Below are positions 29,197 through 38,407 of a stretch of DNA of 64,000 bases, in pieces (the stretch's first letter is position 1; every line of letters starts with the position of its first letter). Under the pieces are notes generated by a model. The model searched no databases. It saw nothing but the letters and a program-made list of their open reading frames with translations, and was not told the DNA's origin. Source of the stretch: an uncultured Paracoccaceae bacterium (GTDB lineage: Bacteria; Pseudomonadota; Alphaproteobacteria; Rhodobacterales; Rhodobacteraceae); the NCBI GenBank assembly GCA_947500135.1, contig CANMQX010000007.1, forward strand, positions 62,001 through 126,000. The letters run 5' to 3'. A program made the translations under genes and the position numbers.

Positions 29197-30192
29197 ATGG
29201 ATAAAGTCGTAGGACAAAAGCGCCCAGGTGCACATCTTTATCAGCCGATTGATCCGTTTGATCAGCGGATGATCGACATGGGTGATGGGCATCGGATTTA
29301 CGTCGAACAATGCGGTAATCCTGATGGGGTGCCGGTTGTTGTACTGCATGGTGGGCCCGGTGGCGGGTGCAGCCCGGCGATGCGGCGGTATTTCGATCCG
29401 AATATCTTTCGGATTGTGCTGTTTGATCAGCGCGGCTGCGGGCGGTCACGGCCCCATGCAAGTGTTGAGGCGAATACGACCTGGCATCTGGTCGCTGACA
29501 TCGAACGGATTCGCGGAACCCTGCAGATTGACCGCTGGATCGTGTTTGGCGGCAGCTGGGGGGCGACGCTTGCCCTGATCTATGCGCAGGCGCACCCTGA
29601 TCAGGTGGCGGCACTGACCCTGCGTGGCGTTTTCCTGATGACCAAACCGGAACTGGATTGGTTCTATGGCGGTGGTGCAGGAAAATTCTGGCCGGACCTG
29701 TGGGAAAGATTCACAAACCTGATCCCGGCAGATGAACAGGATGATCTGATCGCCGCCTATCATAGGCGTTTGTTCTCGGGCGATCTGCCGCTGGAAACAC
29801 GTTTTGCGCGGGCATGGGCATCGTGGGAAAACGCGCTTGCCTCAATTGATAGTGACGGCATCACCGGCGAAAGCCCGGCCGACTACGCGCGGGCTTTTGC
29901 GCGGTTGGAAAACCACTATTTCTACAATGGCGGCTTCCTGAACGAGGATCAGCAAATCCTGCATCCGGCCCAAATGGCCAAGATCGCCCAGATACCGGGC
30001 GTCATTGTGCAGGGTCGTTATGACATGATCTGCCCGCCAACATCCGCCCATACACTGGCAAAAGGCTGGCCAAAATCACGGCTGACTTTCATCGGACGCG
30101 CCGGCCACGCCCTGTCAGAGCCGGGGATCAGTGCGGAACTGGTACGCACTATGGATATGATGGGCGCACAAAGGGGTGTTCTCGGACTTTAG
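29197..30192 (+). CDS. pip: Prolyl iminopeptidase (alpha/beta hydrolase)
   Basis: A 331-residue S33-family aminopeptidase removing N-terminal proline from peptides. Seen are the oxyanion segment HGGPGGG (51-57), DQRGCGRS, the nucleophile S120 in [10 protein letters not shown], the acid in GRYDMICPP and the His in [11 protein letters not shown]. The frame is open upstream to 29050 across ubiG; the ATG at 29197, with AGGA before it, is the natural start. It sits directly before a peptide-type ABC importer operon, so it may supply downstream peptide breakdown. Confidence 0.93.
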   Translation: MDKVVGQKRPGAHLYQPIDPFDQRMIDMGDGHRIYVEQCGNPDGVPVVVLHGGPGGGCSPAMRRYFDPNIFRIVLFDQRGCGRSRPHASVEANTTWHLVADIERIRGTLQIDRWIVFGGSWGATLALIYAQAHPDQVAALTLRGVFLMTKPELDWFYGGGAGKFWPDLWERFTNLIPADEQDDLIAAYHRRLFSGDLPLETRFARAWASWENALASIDSDGITGESPADYARAFARLENHYFYNGGFLNEDQQILHPAQMAKIAQIPGVIVQGRYDMICPPTSAHTLAKGWPKSRLTFIGRAGHALSEPGISAELVRTMDMMGAQRGVLGL

Positions 30193-30262
30193 CCGGCCTG
30201 AAAGGGTTTACAGATGAAAACATCCCGTTAATGTTTACCTAACCAACGGGGAACACAAACAT

Positions 30263-31255
30263 TTGGGCAACGTCCTAACGATCATCCTGCAGCGCCTTGC
30301 ACTGGGCGCGCTGACACTGCTTATCGTTTCCATCGTGATTTTTGTGGCGGTGAACCTGCTTCCGGGTGACTTTGCGCAGAACATTCTGGGTCAGGGGGCC
30401 ACGCCAGAGGCGGTCGCCTCAATCCGAAAAGATCTGGGATTAGACCAACCGCCCGTGACCCGCTATTTCGATTGGCTGGGCGGTGTGTTGCGCGGTGATC
30501 TGGGGTCAAGCTTTGCGCAAGCCAACTTTGCGAGCTTCACTGGCACGGACTCTGGGGCCAAGACGGTGGCCGATCAAATCGCCCCGCGTTTTGCCAATAC
30601 GATGTTCCTTGCAATGGTCACGGCGATCATCGCGGTGCCCCTATCAATTACGTTGGGCGTGTTGGCCGCACTTTACCGCAATTCGGTGTTTGACCGAGCC
30701 GCGAACATCACGACCTTGTCGTCAATTTCCAGCCCTGAATTCTTTCTGGCCTATATCCTGATCCTGTTTCTGGCGGTGCTGAACCCGATCTTGCCGTCGC
30801 TGTCGAATATCTATGACGGCATGGCATTCAGCGAACGCTTGCAGAAATCGCTCCTGCCTGCGCTGACGCTCACGCTTGTGGTGACAGCGCATATGATGCG
30901 GATGACCCGCGCGGCGATCATCAACTTGCTGGCATCGCCCTATATCGAAATGGCGCGGCTCAAGGGCTTGTCGCCGATGCGTGTGATCGTCAAACACGCC
31001 CTGCCCAACGCACTGGCGCCGATCATCAACGTGATTGCATTGAACCTGGCCTACCTGATCACTGGCGTTGTCGTGGTCGAGGTGGTGTTCGTCTATCCCG
31101 GCATTGGTCAGCTATTTGTGGATAGCGTGAAAATCCGGGATATCCCTGTCGTGCAGGCTTGCTGCCTGATCTTTGCCGCCGCCTATATCCTGCTGAACCT
31201 GACGGCCGACATCATGTCGATCCTGTCCAACCCACGGCTGAGGCATCCCAAATGA
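30263..31255 (+). CDS. Peptide-type ABC importer permease (DppB/OppB-like), system 1
   Basis: A 330-residue inner-membrane permease. N-terminal RLALGALTLLIVSIVIFVAVNLLPGD is the typical DppB start. The EAA loop that contacts the ATPase reads YIEMARLKGLSPMRVIVKHALPNAL. TTG at 30263 is the start, with GGGGA about ten bases upstream; no ATG fits. In the 70-bp leader, AAACAT-N7-ATGTTT (30218-30236) is an inverted repeat that may be an operator. It opens the order permease, permease, fused ATPase, binding protein. The substrate is unproven. Confidence 0.88.
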   Translation: MGNVLTIILQRLALGALTLLIVSIVIFVAVNLLPGDFAQNILGQGATPEAVASIRKDLGLDQPPVTRYFDWLGGVLRGDLGSSFAQANFASFTGTDSGAKTVADQIAPRFANTMFLAMVTAIIAVPLSITLGVLAALYRNSVFDRAANITTLSSISSPEFFLAYILILFLAVLNPILPSLSNIYDGMAFSERLQKSLLPALTLTLVVTAHMMRMTRAAIINLLASPYIEMARLKGLSPMRVIVKHALPNALAPIINVIALNLAYLITGVVVVEVVFVYPGIGQLFVDSVKIRDIPVVQACCLIFAAAYILLNLTADIMSILSNPRLRHPK

Positions 31256-32451
31256 TACTATGGATTATCGCCGCATTGGTTGGCATGGGGGCGCTGGCTT
31301 GGGGGTTTCGGTTTGCCGGGCAAGCGGCCACCGGCAACGCACCCAAATTCCGCGATATGCCTTATGGCGTGGCTTATGGATACGTGCTGGGCGCGGTTGT
31401 GCTGCTCTGGCTGATCTGGGCCTATATGCAAGGGCGCAGTTCTGATCCGGCAATCGCCAACAAATTCTTTTTCCTGCGCATTGCCATCGAAGGGTTCATC
31501 ATCTTTGCCATCGCTGCATGGCTGTTCCGCCTGCTGGGTTGTGCCGTCGGCACCGCGTGGAGCCGCAAGATGTTCCGTTCCATGCCGCTGACCGCGTCAT
31601 TCGGCATTCTGACAATCCTGATCTATGCCATTCTGGCAATCTTTGCACCGGCTTTTGCGCCCTACGGGCAGGAACAGATCATTCCGGGTGTTGCGGCCAA
31701 TATCGTGCCCGGCGGCGACGTTGCGCTGGGCGGTAACCCTGAGTTTCCTCTCGGAACTGACCAGATCGGGCGCGATATCATGAGCCGCCTGATTTATGGT
31801 GCGCAAAACACCGTTGGCATCGCCTTTGCCACGACCCTTTTGGCCTTCCTTCTGGGTGGTACATTCGGGTTTCTGGCGGCGACGCTGGGTGGGTGGCTTG
31901 ATCAGATCCTGTCACGGTTGGTCGATGTGCTTATGGCTATTCCATCGCTTATCTTTGCGTTGCTTTTGATGACCATCGCTAGCGTCTGGGCGCCGCAACT
32001 GGGTATCCCGCTGACGGTTTTCATGGTTGTGATCATCGCGGTGATCGATAGCACACGGGTATTCCGTCTGGCCCGGGCGGTAGGGCAAAACATCGTTGTC
32101 ATGGATTACATCGAGGCGGCCAAGCTGCGCGGTGAGGGGCTTGGTTATCTGGTGTTCAAGGAAATCCTGCCCAATGCGACTGCCCCATTGCTTGCTGAAT
32201 TTGGCCTGCGCTTCTGCTTTGTGTTCCTGACGATTGCAGCGCTGTCCTTCCTTGGTGTCGGCATTCAGCCGCCCTTGGCTGACTGGGGGACGATGGTGCG
32301 CGACCTGGGTGGTTTCGTGAATTACGCACAATTCGCACCACTGGCTGCAACTGCACCATTGCTGGCTGCGGGGGCCATTGCCCTCCTCACCGTCGCCGTG
32401 AATTTCGTGGTGGACTGGATGCTGCATAAATCCTCGGGGTTGAAAGAATGA
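31252..32451 (+). CDS. Peptide-type ABC importer permease (DppC/OppC-like) with extended N terminus, system 1
   Basis: A 399-residue permease, about 100 residues longer than usual DppC. The extra N-terminal part has three hydrophobic segments (WIIAALVGMGALAWGF, VLGAVVLLWLIWAYMQ and GFIIFAIAAWLFRLLG). After this comes the ordinary DppC body with PLGTDQIGRDIMSRLIYGAQN and the EAA loop YIEAAKLRGEGLGYLVFKEILPNA. It starts at ATGA across the previous stop. The role of the extension is unknown. Confidence 0.88.
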   Translation: MILWIIAALVGMGALAWGFRFAGQAATGNAPKFRDMPYGVAYGYVLGAVVLLWLIWAYMQGRSSDPAIANKFFFLRIAIEGFIIFAIAAWLFRLLGCAVGTAWSRKMFRSMPLTASFGILTILIYAILAIFAPAFAPYGQEQIIPGVAANIVPGGDVALGGNPEFPLGTDQIGRDIMSRLIYGAQNTVGIAFATTLLAFLLGGTFGFLAATLGGWLDQILSRLVDVLMAIPSLIFALLLMTIASVWAPQLGIPLTVFMVVIIAVIDSTRVFRLARAVGQNIVVMDYIEAAKLRGEGLGYLVFKEILPNATAPLLAEFGLRFCFVFLTIAALSFLGVGIQPPLADWGTMVRDLGGFVNYAQFAPLAATAPLLAAGAIALLTVAVNFVVDWMLHKSSGLKE

Positions 32452-34100
32452 CTGACGAAACCCCCCTTGTTAAAATCCGCGGCATCAAGCTAGAGGGCCG
32501 CAGCGATGAAACCTGGAACCCGATCATCAACGGTGTTGACCTGACCCTTGCCCGGGGCGAGGTGCTGGGCCTGATCGGCGAATCCGGGGCTGGCAAATCC
32601 ACTCTGGGTCTGGCGGCGATGGGCTACACTCGTGATGGTGTGCGGATCAGCGACGGGACCGTCGAATTTGACGGGATCGACCTGCTGACAGCTTCTGCCG
32701 CAACCAAACGTGACCTTCTGGGCAAGCGGATTGCCTATGTGGCACAATCCGCTGCGGCCAGCTTCAACCCCGCGCACAAACTCATGGACCAGCATGTCGA
32801 AGGGCCGGTGCAGCACGGGGTTAATGATCGCGGCTCTAGCGAAGAAGACGGGATCGAACTTTACCGCAAATTGCGGCTGCCCAACCCTGATGAGATCGGC
32901 TTTCGCTACCCGCATCAGGTTTCTGGCGGGCAATTGCAGCGGGCGATGACGGCCATGGCGATGTCTTGTCGGCCCGATCTGATTATCTTTGACGAACCGA
33001 CAACCGCGCTGGATGTGACCACGCAGATCGAGGTCTTGGCATCGATCCGCGATATCGTGGAGCAATACAACACCGCCGCGATTTACATCACACATGATCT
33101 GGCAGTCGTGGCGCAGATGGCGGACCGGATCAAGGTGCTGTTGAAAGGGGACGAGGTCGAAACCGCCGACACGCGCACCATGTTGTCGGCCCCGACGCAG
33201 GAATACACCAAATCGCTCTGGGCTGTACGCAGCTTTGAACGCCCGAAAAAACCAGGCGTTTCAACCGGTGCAGTGCCAGTTGTCAGCGTGCAAAACGTCG
33301 ATGCGGCCTATGGCAAGGTGCCTGTGCTGTTTGACGTCAGCTTTGACATGCATAGCGGGCGAACGGTTGCCGTTGTGGGGGAAAGCGGGTCAGGCAAATC
33401 AACAACAGCGCGATGTATCACCGGGCTTTTGCCACCGACAGCCGGGCAGATTATGCTGGATGGCGAGGTGCTGCCAGCGGACTACCGCAAGCGCAGCAAG
33501 GACCAGCTGCGGCAGGTGCAGATGATCTATCAGATGGCCGACACCGCACTGAACCCGCGGATGTCGATCGGGCAGATCATCGCGCGACCGGTGCAGTTCT
33601 ATCTAGGGCTGACGGGGGCCGCAAAACGCAAACGTGTTGATGCGCTGCTGGAACAGATCGAACTGGAACCATCTGAATATTACAACCGGCTGCCGTCAGA
33701 ACTTTCGGGCGGACAAAAACAGCGGATCGGGATCGCAAGGGCATTGGCCGCCGAACCGAAATTCATCATCTGTGATGAGGTGACATCGGCGCTTGATCAA
33801 CTAGTTGCCGAAGGCATCCTGCGTCTATTGGCGCGGTTGCAGGATGATCTGTCGCTGTCTTATATGTTCATCACCCACGATCTGGCGACCGTCCGGGCCA
33901 TCGCGGACGAGGTTGTCGTGATGAAGGATGGGCGCGTGATCGAACAAGGCGACAAGGAAGAAATGTTCCGGCCGCCGCATCACGCCTATACCGACCTTTT
34001 GCTGTCGTCGGTGCCGGAAATGGACCCGGATTGGCTGACAAATCTGCTGACTGAACGCGGAGTTGATAACATCGGCGATGCCGCAGTTGATAAGATGTAA
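32448..34100 (+). CDS. Peptide-type ABC importer ATPase with two fused ATP-binding domains, system 1
   Basis: A 550-residue protein carrying both ATPase subunits in one chain, replacing separate DppD and DppF. Walker A motifs are GESGAGKST (44-52) and GESGSGKST (311-319). Signatures are VSGGQLQRAM and LSGGQKQRIGIARAL. Walker B regions are LIIFDEPTTALD and FIICDEVTSALD. The start overlaps the previous stop by ATGA. The fused form is known from YejF and GsiA-type systems. Confidence 0.92.
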   Translation: MTDETPLVKIRGIKLEGRSDETWNPIINGVDLTLARGEVLGLIGESGAGKSTLGLAAMGYTRDGVRISDGTVEFDGIDLLTASAATKRDLLGKRIAYVAQSAAASFNPAHKLMDQHVEGPVQHGVNDRGSSEEDGIELYRKLRLPNPDEIGFRYPHQVSGGQLQRAMTAMAMSCRPDLIIFDEPTTALDVTTQIEVLASIRDIVEQYNTAAIYITHDLAVVAQMADRIKVLLKGDEVETADTRTMLSAPTQEYTKSLWAVRSFERPKKPGVSTGAVPVVSVQNVDAAYGKVPVLFDVSFDMHSGRTVAVVGESGSGKSTTARCITGLLPPTAGQIMLDGEVLPADYRKRSKDQLRQVQMIYQMADTALNPRMSIGQIIARPVQFYLGLTGAAKRKRVDALLEQIELEPSEYYNRLPSELSGGQKQRIGIARALAAEPKFIICDEVTSALDQLVAEGILRLLARLQDDLSLSYMFITHDLATVRAIADEVVVMKDGRVIEQGDKEEMFRPPHHAYTDLLLSSVPEMDPDWLTNLLTERGVDNIGDAAVDKM

Positions 34101-34110
34101 AACGAATCAA

Positions 34111-34128
34111 ACGGCATGGACCTGCCGT
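34111..34128 (+). other. Intercistronic hairpin before binding-protein gene (system 1)
   Basis: ACGGCA-tggacc-TGCCGT forms a perfect 6-bp stem in the 55-bp gap between the ATPase and the binding-protein genes. It is not followed by a T run, so it is not a terminator. Such hairpins often protect the 5' end of binding-protein mRNA, allowing its higher expression; that role is inferred. Confidence 0.5.
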
Positions 34129-34155
34129 CAGAAGTGAAACAGGGAGAAACTCACG

Positions 34156-35697
34156 ATGAATGGAATTAGTAGACGCGGTCTATTGAAAACAGGTGTGGCG
34201 GCAGGTGTGCTTGGCCTTTCCGGCATGCCGCTGCGGGCGCAGACGCGTGGTGGCAAGCTGACGGCGGGCCTTTCTGGTGCCAACACAACCGACAGCTGGG
34301 ATGGCCGGACGCATTCGGATCTTTTCATGATTGCATCAGCACATGGGACGGTCTTTGACTGCCTGACTGAAGTCGCAGCCGACGGATCGCTCAAGGGCGA
34401 ACTGGCTGAAAGCTGGGAAGCCTCAGCAGATGCCAAAACCTGGACATTCAATCTGCGTCAGGGCGTGACCTTCCACAATGGCAAGGCTTTCGGCGCCGAT
34501 GATGTGATCGAGTCGCTTCAGATGCATTTGGGCGAAGAATCCAAATCTGCGGCGAAACCCATCGTCGAAGCCATCACCGATATGAAAAAGATCACCGACC
34601 ATCAGGTCCAGTTCACACTGGCCGCTGGCAACGCTGACTTCCCCTATCTGATGTCGGATTATCACATCCTGATGTTCCCGGCGGGTCAGATCGAAGAAGG
34701 CATCGCGAATGGCATCGGGACAGGCCTTTATCAGGTGAAATCCTTCGATCCCGGCGTACGTATGGTCGCGACCCGCTATGCCGATCACTACAAAGGTGAC
34801 AGCGCGGGCTTCTTTGATGAGATTGAATATATTGCCATCAACGACAACACGGCCCGGATGAATGCCTTGATGACCGGTCAGGTTGACGCGATCAACCGGA
34901 TCGACTTCAAAACCGAAGCTTTGCTGCGGGCCAACCCCGCGCTGCGCATTCAGGAAGTCACCGGTAACCAGCATTACAGCTTCCCGATGCTGACCAAGAC
35001 GGCACCATTTGATGATGTGAATGTGCGTCGTGCCCTGAAATACGGGATCAACCGTCAGGAAATGGTCGACAAGATCCTGCTGGGTCACGGTCAGGCCGGG
35101 AACGACACACCAATTGGACCAGCTAACCAGTATTACGCTGGTGATATGGAACAGCTTGCCTATGACCCGGACAAGGCCAAGTTCTACCTCAAAGAGGCAG
35201 GGCTTGATAGCATCGACATCGACCTGTCCGCATCAAACGCCGCCTTTGAAGGGGCCGTGGACGCTGCACAGCTGTTCCAGGCATCCGCCGCCGCTGGTGG
35301 GGTGAATATCAATGTGGTGCAGGAACCAGCTGATGGGTATTGGTCGAATGTCTGGCTGAAAAAACCGTTCTGTGCGTGCTATTGGTCCGGTCGGGCAACC
35401 GAAGACTGGATGTTCTCAACCGCTTACGAGGCTGGCGTGCCATGGAATGACAGCCAGTGGGATCAGCCACGCTTCCAGGAACTGCTGCTTTCTGCACGGG
35501 CGGAACTTGATAGCGACAAACGCCGCGAGCAATACACCGAGATGCAGCAAATCCTGCGTGACGATGGCGGGGTTCTGATCCCGATGTTCGCCAACTACGT
35601 ACAGGCGGTGAACAACCGGATCAGCTCACCTGACACCGTGGGCAACCTCTGGCAAATGGATAACGCACGGATGGCCGAACGCTGGTCAGTGGCGTAA
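34156..35697 (+). CDS. Peptide-type ABC importer substrate-binding protein, Tat-exported, system 1
   Basis: A 513-residue periplasmic binding protein of the SBP_bac_5 family (peptides, opines, nickel and others). The signal contains twin arginines (ISRRGLLKTGVAAG) and ends near LRAQT, predicting Tat export. Family segments are LAESWEASADAKTWTFNLR, GVTFHNGKAFGADDV and a C-terminal lobe with IPMFANYVQAVNN. AGGGA precedes the ATG. A strong terminator follows, ending the operon. Confidence 0.9.
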   Translation: MNGISRRGLLKTGVAAGVLGLSGMPLRAQTRGGKLTAGLSGANTTDSWDGRTHSDLFMIASAHGTVFDCLTEVAADGSLKGELAESWEASADAKTWTFNLRQGVTFHNGKAFGADDVIESLQMHLGEESKSAAKPIVEAITDMKKITDHQVQFTLAAGNADFPYLMSDYHILMFPAGQIEEGIANGIGTGLYQVKSFDPGVRMVATRYADHYKGDSAGFFDEIEYIAINDNTARMNALMTGQVDAINRIDFKTEALLRANPALRIQEVTGNQHYSFPMLTKTAPFDDVNVRRALKYGINRQEMVDKILLGHGQAGNDTPIGPANQYYAGDMEQLAYDPDKAKFYLKEAGLDSIDIDLSASNAAFEGAVDAAQLFQASAAAGGVNINVVQEPADGYWSNVWLKKPFCACYWSGRATEDWMFSTAYEAGVPWNDSQWDQPRFQELLLSARAELDSDKRREQYTEMQQILRDDGGVLIPMFANYVQAVNNRISSPDTVGNLWQMDNARMAERWSVA

Positions 35698-35718
35698 GCG
35701 ACGGCGCAAGACAATCAC

Positions 35719-35748
35719 AAGGCCCCGCGCACCAGCGGGGCCTTTTTT
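35719..35748 (+). terminator. Intrinsic terminator after system 1 operon
   Basis: AAGGCCCCGC-gcacca-GCGGGGCCTT is a perfect 10-bp stem followed by six T. It ends the first ABC operon and separates it from the convergent gamma-glutamyltransferase-family gene. Confidence 0.93.
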
Positions 35749-35820
35749 ATATCTGGAGTGGGAAGAAACCGCCGGTCATGCACGATGCGGTTGCCCCGTC
35801 GTGTTGACATTCATCACGAC

Positions 35821-37416
35821 CTAGAGACCGACAGCCTGCCCATCTTTTCTGGGGTCTGACCCGGCGGCATAGGTGCCGTTTTCCAACCGTGCAATAATCT
35901 GTGCGCCCCCGAAACCGAATGCGCTATCAGGCTCTTCAACATCGACCAAGTGGCCCATGTCGCTCAGCTTTTGCAATGTCGCATCAGGCAGCGTGGTTTC
36001 GCATGCCAGACCAAGACCGCCAGTTACACGCCAGCGCGGCGCATCAACAGCCATTTGTACATCCTGATCCCAAAGCTGTGTTCGCAGGGTCATCTGCAAA
36101 TGCCCCTGTGCCTGCATCGGACCACCCATGACACCAAAGCTCATTAACGGCTGGCCGTGCCGCGTAAGGAACGCGGGGATGATCGTATGGAAGGGTCGCT
36201 TGCCCGGCGCCACAACATTCTGGCTGCGCGGATCGAGCGAGAAACCGGCACCGCGGTTTTGCAGGCTAATGCCTGTCCCCGGCACAACAACACCCGACCC
36301 GAAACCCGCATAGTTGGACTGGATGAAAGACACCATCATGCCGGACGCATCCGCAGCTGTCAGATAGACCGTGCCGCGCGCGGCAGGCGTGCCAGTTGCG
36401 AAATCCGTCGCCCGATCCGGTTGTATAAACTTGGCCCGCTCTTGCAGATAGCCGGGATCAAGCATGGCGTCGGGGGTAACGTGGGTCATGTGGTCAAGAT
36501 CGCCGACGTAAGCCTCCGTATCCTTCAGCGCCAGTTTCATCGCCTCGATTTGCAGGTGCATAGCAAGTGGGTCGTCGGCATCCAGATCGCGGATCGGCGT
36601 ATGATCCAGCATGCCAAGGGCCATCAGCCCCGCAATCCCCTGACCGTTTGGCGGTATTTCATGCAGCGTGACATCATCGAAACCCTGATCGATTGTGCCG
36701 CACCAATCCGCCTGATGTGCGGCTAGGTCAGACGCGCGCATTGCGGCACCATGATTTTTCGCGAACGCCTCGATCTTTTCGGCAAGCGCGCCTTGGTAAA
36801 ACGCCTGACCGCGACTTTCTGCGATCAGTTGGAGCGTGCGAGCCATATCGGGACTGCGAAAGATTTCTCCCGCGGTGGGCGCCCGCCCGTCTGGCAGAAA
36901 GGCTTCTGCAAACCCGGGCTGGTCACCAAAACGCGCACCCGCCAGCGCCCAAAGCTTGGCGATGACCGGGGATACTGGAAAGCCGTTCTGTGCATAGTCA
37001 ATGGCGGGTTCGAAAAGCGTCTCAAACGGTAATTTGCCAAACCGTTCGGACAGTGCGACCCAGCCAGAAACCGCGCCGGGAACCGTGACGCTGTCCCATC
37101 CCAGCATAGGGATTGCATCCTGCCCGGCGAAATACTCCGGCGTCCAGCCTGCGGGGGCCCGGCCCGATGCGTTGAGCCCGTGAAGTTCGGTGCCATCCCA
37201 CAAGATGCAAAATGCGTCAGAACCGATACCGTTGCCAGTCGGTTCAACCAGTGGAAGCGTAATGGCAGCCGCAAGGGCGGCATCAACAGCGTTGCCGCCA
37301 CGTGCCAGCATCGCAAGGCCCGCCTGTGCGGCAAGGGGCTGGCTGGTGCTGACGATGTTGCGGGCAACAAGGGCAGAGCGCCGGGAAGGATAGTGATGGT
37401 GCGCGCGCAAATCCAT
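35821..37416 (-). CDS. Gamma-glutamyltransferase-family Ntn hydrolase (YwrD-like)
   Basis: A 531-residue member of the GGT family, whose precursors cut themselves at a Thr that becomes the N-terminal nucleophile. The likely Thr is T349 in ARGTVYLTAADASG, in the place of the usual TTHLSV segment. Downstream, FIQSNYAGFGSGVVVPGTGI and RPFHTIIPAF match the YwrD-type branch. No signal peptide is seen, so it is probably cytoplasmic. MDLRAHHH at 37416 is preferred to ATG 37431 because AAAGGA lies seven bases before it. It is cotranscribed after the DUF1028 gene. The substrate may be a gamma-glutamyl or related amide, but this is not proven. Confidence 0.85.
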   Translation of the reverse strand: MDLRAHHHYPSRRSALVARNIVSTSQPLAAQAGLAMLARGGNAVDAALAAAITLPLVEPTGNGIGSDAFCILWDGTELHGLNASGRAPAGWTPEYFAGQDAIPMLGWDSVTVPGAVSGWVALSERFGKLPFETLFEPAIDYAQNGFPVSPVIAKLWALAGARFGDQPGFAEAFLPDGRAPTAGEIFRSPDMARTLQLIAESRGQAFYQGALAEKIEAFAKNHGAAMRASDLAAHQADWCGTIDQGFDDVTLHEIPPNGQGIAGLMALGMLDHTPIRDLDADDPLAMHLQIEAMKLALKDTEAYVGDLDHMTHVTPDAMLDPGYLQERAKFIQPDRATDFATGTPAARGTVYLTAADASGMMVSFIQSNYAGFGSGVVVPGTGISLQNRGAGFSLDPRSQNVVAPGKRPFHTIIPAFLTRHGQPLMSFGVMGGPMQAQGHLQMTLRTQLWDQDVQMAVDAPRWRVTGGLGLACETTLPDATLQKLSDMGHLVDVEEPDSAFGFGGAQIIARLENGTYAAGSDPRKDGQAVGL

Positions 37417-37433
37417 GGCGGGTCCTTTCATAG

Positions 37434-38183
37434 TCAGGCAAGAGGCGTTGCATGGGATCGGGAAGTGATGCCGTTCTGGGCCATCTCGCGTTCCTTGTCG
37501 GCGATGGCAGCGTCGAGTGGTGCGCGATCCAGCATGCCAGAGAAGTTTTCGCGTGTTGGCATGGCCGTTCGGAACATCGCAAAGCGTTCTTCTGAGACAG
37601 CAATCAACCGCCGCAGCTCGGCCAGAGGATCGGCGTGATCATCGACGCGTAAATCGATTGCTGGATAAGGTTGGCCTTCATGCATGACAAGTGCCGCTGA
37701 CTGACGCCCGCGCTTGTCACCGCCCGCGTGCTCACCTGCTTCCATCGCGTCCATCAGGCGGGCGACAAACGGATGCCCCGCCGTATCAGACCATGACTGC
37801 ATCATGGCGTCGACAACTTCCGGACCCGTCAGCATGTTACCAGCGCAGGACATATTTTGCGCCTGCCGGTGCCCCGCCCAAGGAACACAGGCGGACCCGG
37901 TATGTTGTGCGATCTGGCCGTCCGGGGCGATCATATGCGCTTGCCTGTTCGCCTGCCCTTTGTCCTGCGCTACAAGATCGGCAAGGATTGTGTCGGGTGC
38001 CTCGCCAGTGTTCAGGCGGTGAAGGCCGTCCAACCCCCAGAGCGGGTTGATAAAGGCCTGACTGGCAAAGGCCGCACGGTCCGAGACGTAGGGCACCATC
38101 GCCCCACAGGCGAAAAACCGGCTGGCAACGGCGATCCCGATCGCGCCCGTTTCGGTGTCTTTTGCAACAATCGAAAACGTCAT
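37434..38183 (-). CDS. DUF1028 protein
   Basis: A 249-residue DUF1028 protein. The start MTFSIVAKDTETGAIGIAVAS and FASQAFINPLWG are the family's hallmarks. From memory the family is grouped with Ntn-hydrolase folds, which would suit a processed N-terminal residue, but no activity is established. The frame is open to 38255, but AAAGG spaced seven bases before ATG 38183 and the family N terminus fix the start. It precedes the GGT-family gene by 17 nt and is divergent from ABC system 2. Confidence 0.85.
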   Translation of the reverse strand: MTFSIVAKDTETGAIGIAVASRFFACGAMVPYVSDRAAFASQAFINPLWGLDGLHRLNTGEAPDTILADLVAQDKGQANRQAHMIAPDGQIAQHTGSACVPWAGHRQAQNMSCAGNMLTGPEVVDAMMQSWSDTAGHPFVARLMDAMEAGEHAGGDKRGRQSAALVMHEGQPYPAIDLRVDDHADPLAELRRLIAVSEERFAMFRTAMPTRENFSGMLDRAPLDAAIADKEREMAQNGITSRSHATPLA

Positions 38184-38282
38184 CGTCATGCCTTTCCATG
38201 TCGTCACTGCTATGCCGGAACCGCCTGCGGCGCAGTTGAAATTCAGAATGCACAAAATTTAAGCATTATCGTTCATTACGGT

Positions 38283-38303
38283 GAACCAAAACATAATTGG
38301 TTC
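38283..38303. promoter_or_regulatory. Candidate operator GAACCAA-N7-TTGGTTC
   Basis: A perfect inverted repeat with 7-bp arms lies in the 224-bp region between the divergent DUF1028 and ABC system 2 genes, the place where one regulator could control both. The GntR gene at 44099, inside the system 2 operon, is a natural candidate ligand; this is inference. Confidence 0.5.
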
Positions 38304-38407
38304 GCAATCTCAAGCAAATGACGCTAGCTTTATCGGAAATATCGTTGTGAGAGATTCTGGTTGCTGAAATCATAGAACCCGTACCAAGGGAGAGGCTTCT
38401 GTAAGAC

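Noticed and set aside
35821..37416. GGT-family gene as a pseudogene because the usual TTH nucleophile motif is changed
   Set aside because: The frame is intact, and the GTVYL variant with following FIQSNYAGFGSG fits the YwrD-type branch of the family.
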